From Tolypeutes matacus (taxonomy: Eukaryota > Chordata > Mammalia > Cingulata > Chlamyphoridae): a stretch of 64,000 nucleotides of DNA. A model generated the notes under the pieces. That model made no database searches. It saw nothing but the letters and a program-made list of their open reading frames with translations, and was not told where the DNA came from. A program made the translations under genes and the position numbers. How positions within the stretch are numbered: position 1 is the stretch's first letter; each line of letters starts with the position of its first letter. The stretch is taken from NCBI GenBank assembly GCA_026826555.1, contig JAKSZT010053769.1:7005193-7069192 (forward strand), read 5' to 3'. Positions 63,158 through 64,000 of this stretch are shown here, piece by piece.

Positions 63158-64000
63158 GTATGACTGATGCCTACGTTGTAGGAAGCTGGGTCAAGTTCAG
63201 GATCTCTTGAGAAAAGTAGTGAAAGTTTCGATACTTTCCTCAAGGAATCTGACATAGTAAATTCCTGCAATTTCCAGGGGTTCATAGAATTCCTGAAGAG
63301 AATGTGTAAGCTTCTAGGGAATACATTCACCCCTAGTTTTAGGACTTCTATTTTGGTATAAAGTAGTCCAGATTTATATTAAGGCACATCTTTTCCCACA
63401 CTTGTAAATTCTTACTGAGTTTTCAATTAACTTTTGAAGACCTAAATTTAAATGCATCGGAGGGTTGTTTGTTTTTTTTTGGTTTGTTTGTTTTTTGTTT
63501 TCTGACTTTCAGGAGCAACAGGCAGGCATATCAGATAGGCTGAACAAACCGCCTGCTCTTAAAAAACCAAGACCTAATGGTATTTCTTTCATGCCCAATC
63601 AGGTCCACACAACAAAAACCGTCCTTCATGTTTTACAATTAAACATTTGTACTCATGCTTCACGGACTATTTTTTTTTATATAGAGAGAGTTATAGTCTA
63701 TGGAGGAGCTTTATTCCAAATTTTCATGTCAAATGAGGGAATCTTATCCAGATGGGGGCTAAAGGATGCGTTCAATGTCAAAGAGAACTGGGCCTACCGA
63801 GGTTCCAGGCCTCTGGTCTACTCTTACCCCTACACCACGGTTTTGGAACAAGCGTCTCCACTCCTCCCACCCACACAAGTCACTTTACCTTTCAGTTTTC
63901 TTTTCTGCCTACGAAGGAACCTGTACAGATATCTCGACCACGGCAGTACTGGCCTTGCGGGGGCGAATGGGGACCCCTGAATATCTCGCAGCTAAGCTCC

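Larger units (their letters stand above)
59208..64000 (-). other. POLR1F: POLR1F intron 1, partial; exon 1 beyond window
   Basis: Everything right of exon 2 is presumed intron 1, possibly reaching the promoter-proximal region at the window end. It holds L2 fragments near 59860-60130 and 62800-63060, a hAT-type relic near 60590-60745, and an exact 64 bp tandem duplication at 63027-63157. The last 100 bases are richer in CpG than the rest of the window. No sequence here translates to the expected N-terminal stalk-domain residues, so exon 1 should lie beyond 64000. Confidence 0.5.

Noticed and set aside
59208..64000. POLR1F exon 1 within the window
   Set aside because: No minus-strand frame gives the expected N-terminal stalk-domain residues with a donor in the right phase. 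A GGTAAAG near 63890 does not follow matching sequence.

Overview
The window is mammalian nuclear DNA, most likely from a xenarthran (armadillo or sloth). The pointers are tRNA-derived SINEs of the armadillo DAS type, several LTRs resembling MaLR elements, and a young L1 family with a distinctive 3' UTR, on top of ancient MIR, L2 and old L1 copies. Two runs of N (100 and 400 bases) show it is a draft assembly. I see no prokaryotic or viral gene system, no CRISPR array and no stand-alone RNA gene.

The only host gene I can support is POLR1F (also called TWISTNB or RPA43), a subunit of RNA polymerase I, on the minus strand at the right end. Coding exons 4, 3 and 2 lie at 51492-51897, 53167-53375 and 59066-59207, with good splice sites and consistent phases. 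Exon 1, with the promoter, should lie just past 64000. In human 7p21 this gene is next to a gene-poor stretch leading to FERD3L and TWIST1. The gene-empty left 50 kb fits that layout, but this is inference.

Layout: 1-12.9 kb is AT-rich non-coding DNA with MIR, L2, old L1 and one MaLR-like LTR. 12.9-22.1 kb is a nest of old L1 copies on both strands, broken by a SINE with a gap and by a younger L1 3' UTR. 22-33 kb is mostly unique DNA with a long DAS SINE, a GATA microsatellite, a recent 300 bp direct duplication spaced 2.8 kb apart, and a probable solo LTR. 33.6-45.3 kb is an insertion built around a full-length but dead L1 on the minus strand. It carries a SINE, an LTR and what looks like a false 1.4 kb duplication at the 400-N gap. 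45.3-49.2 kb is old L1 split by an LTR and another L1 3' UTR. 49.2-64 kb is the POLR1F locus, whose introns hold L2, LTR, L1 and hAT relics.

Most long open frames here are antisense shadows of L1 or cross the N runs, and are not genes. The most useful observations are the assembly artefact at 39.7-42.9 kb, the possible L1 3' transduction, and the recurring L1 3' UTR module with a shared 65-codon frame. I did not find a convincing undescribed biological system.
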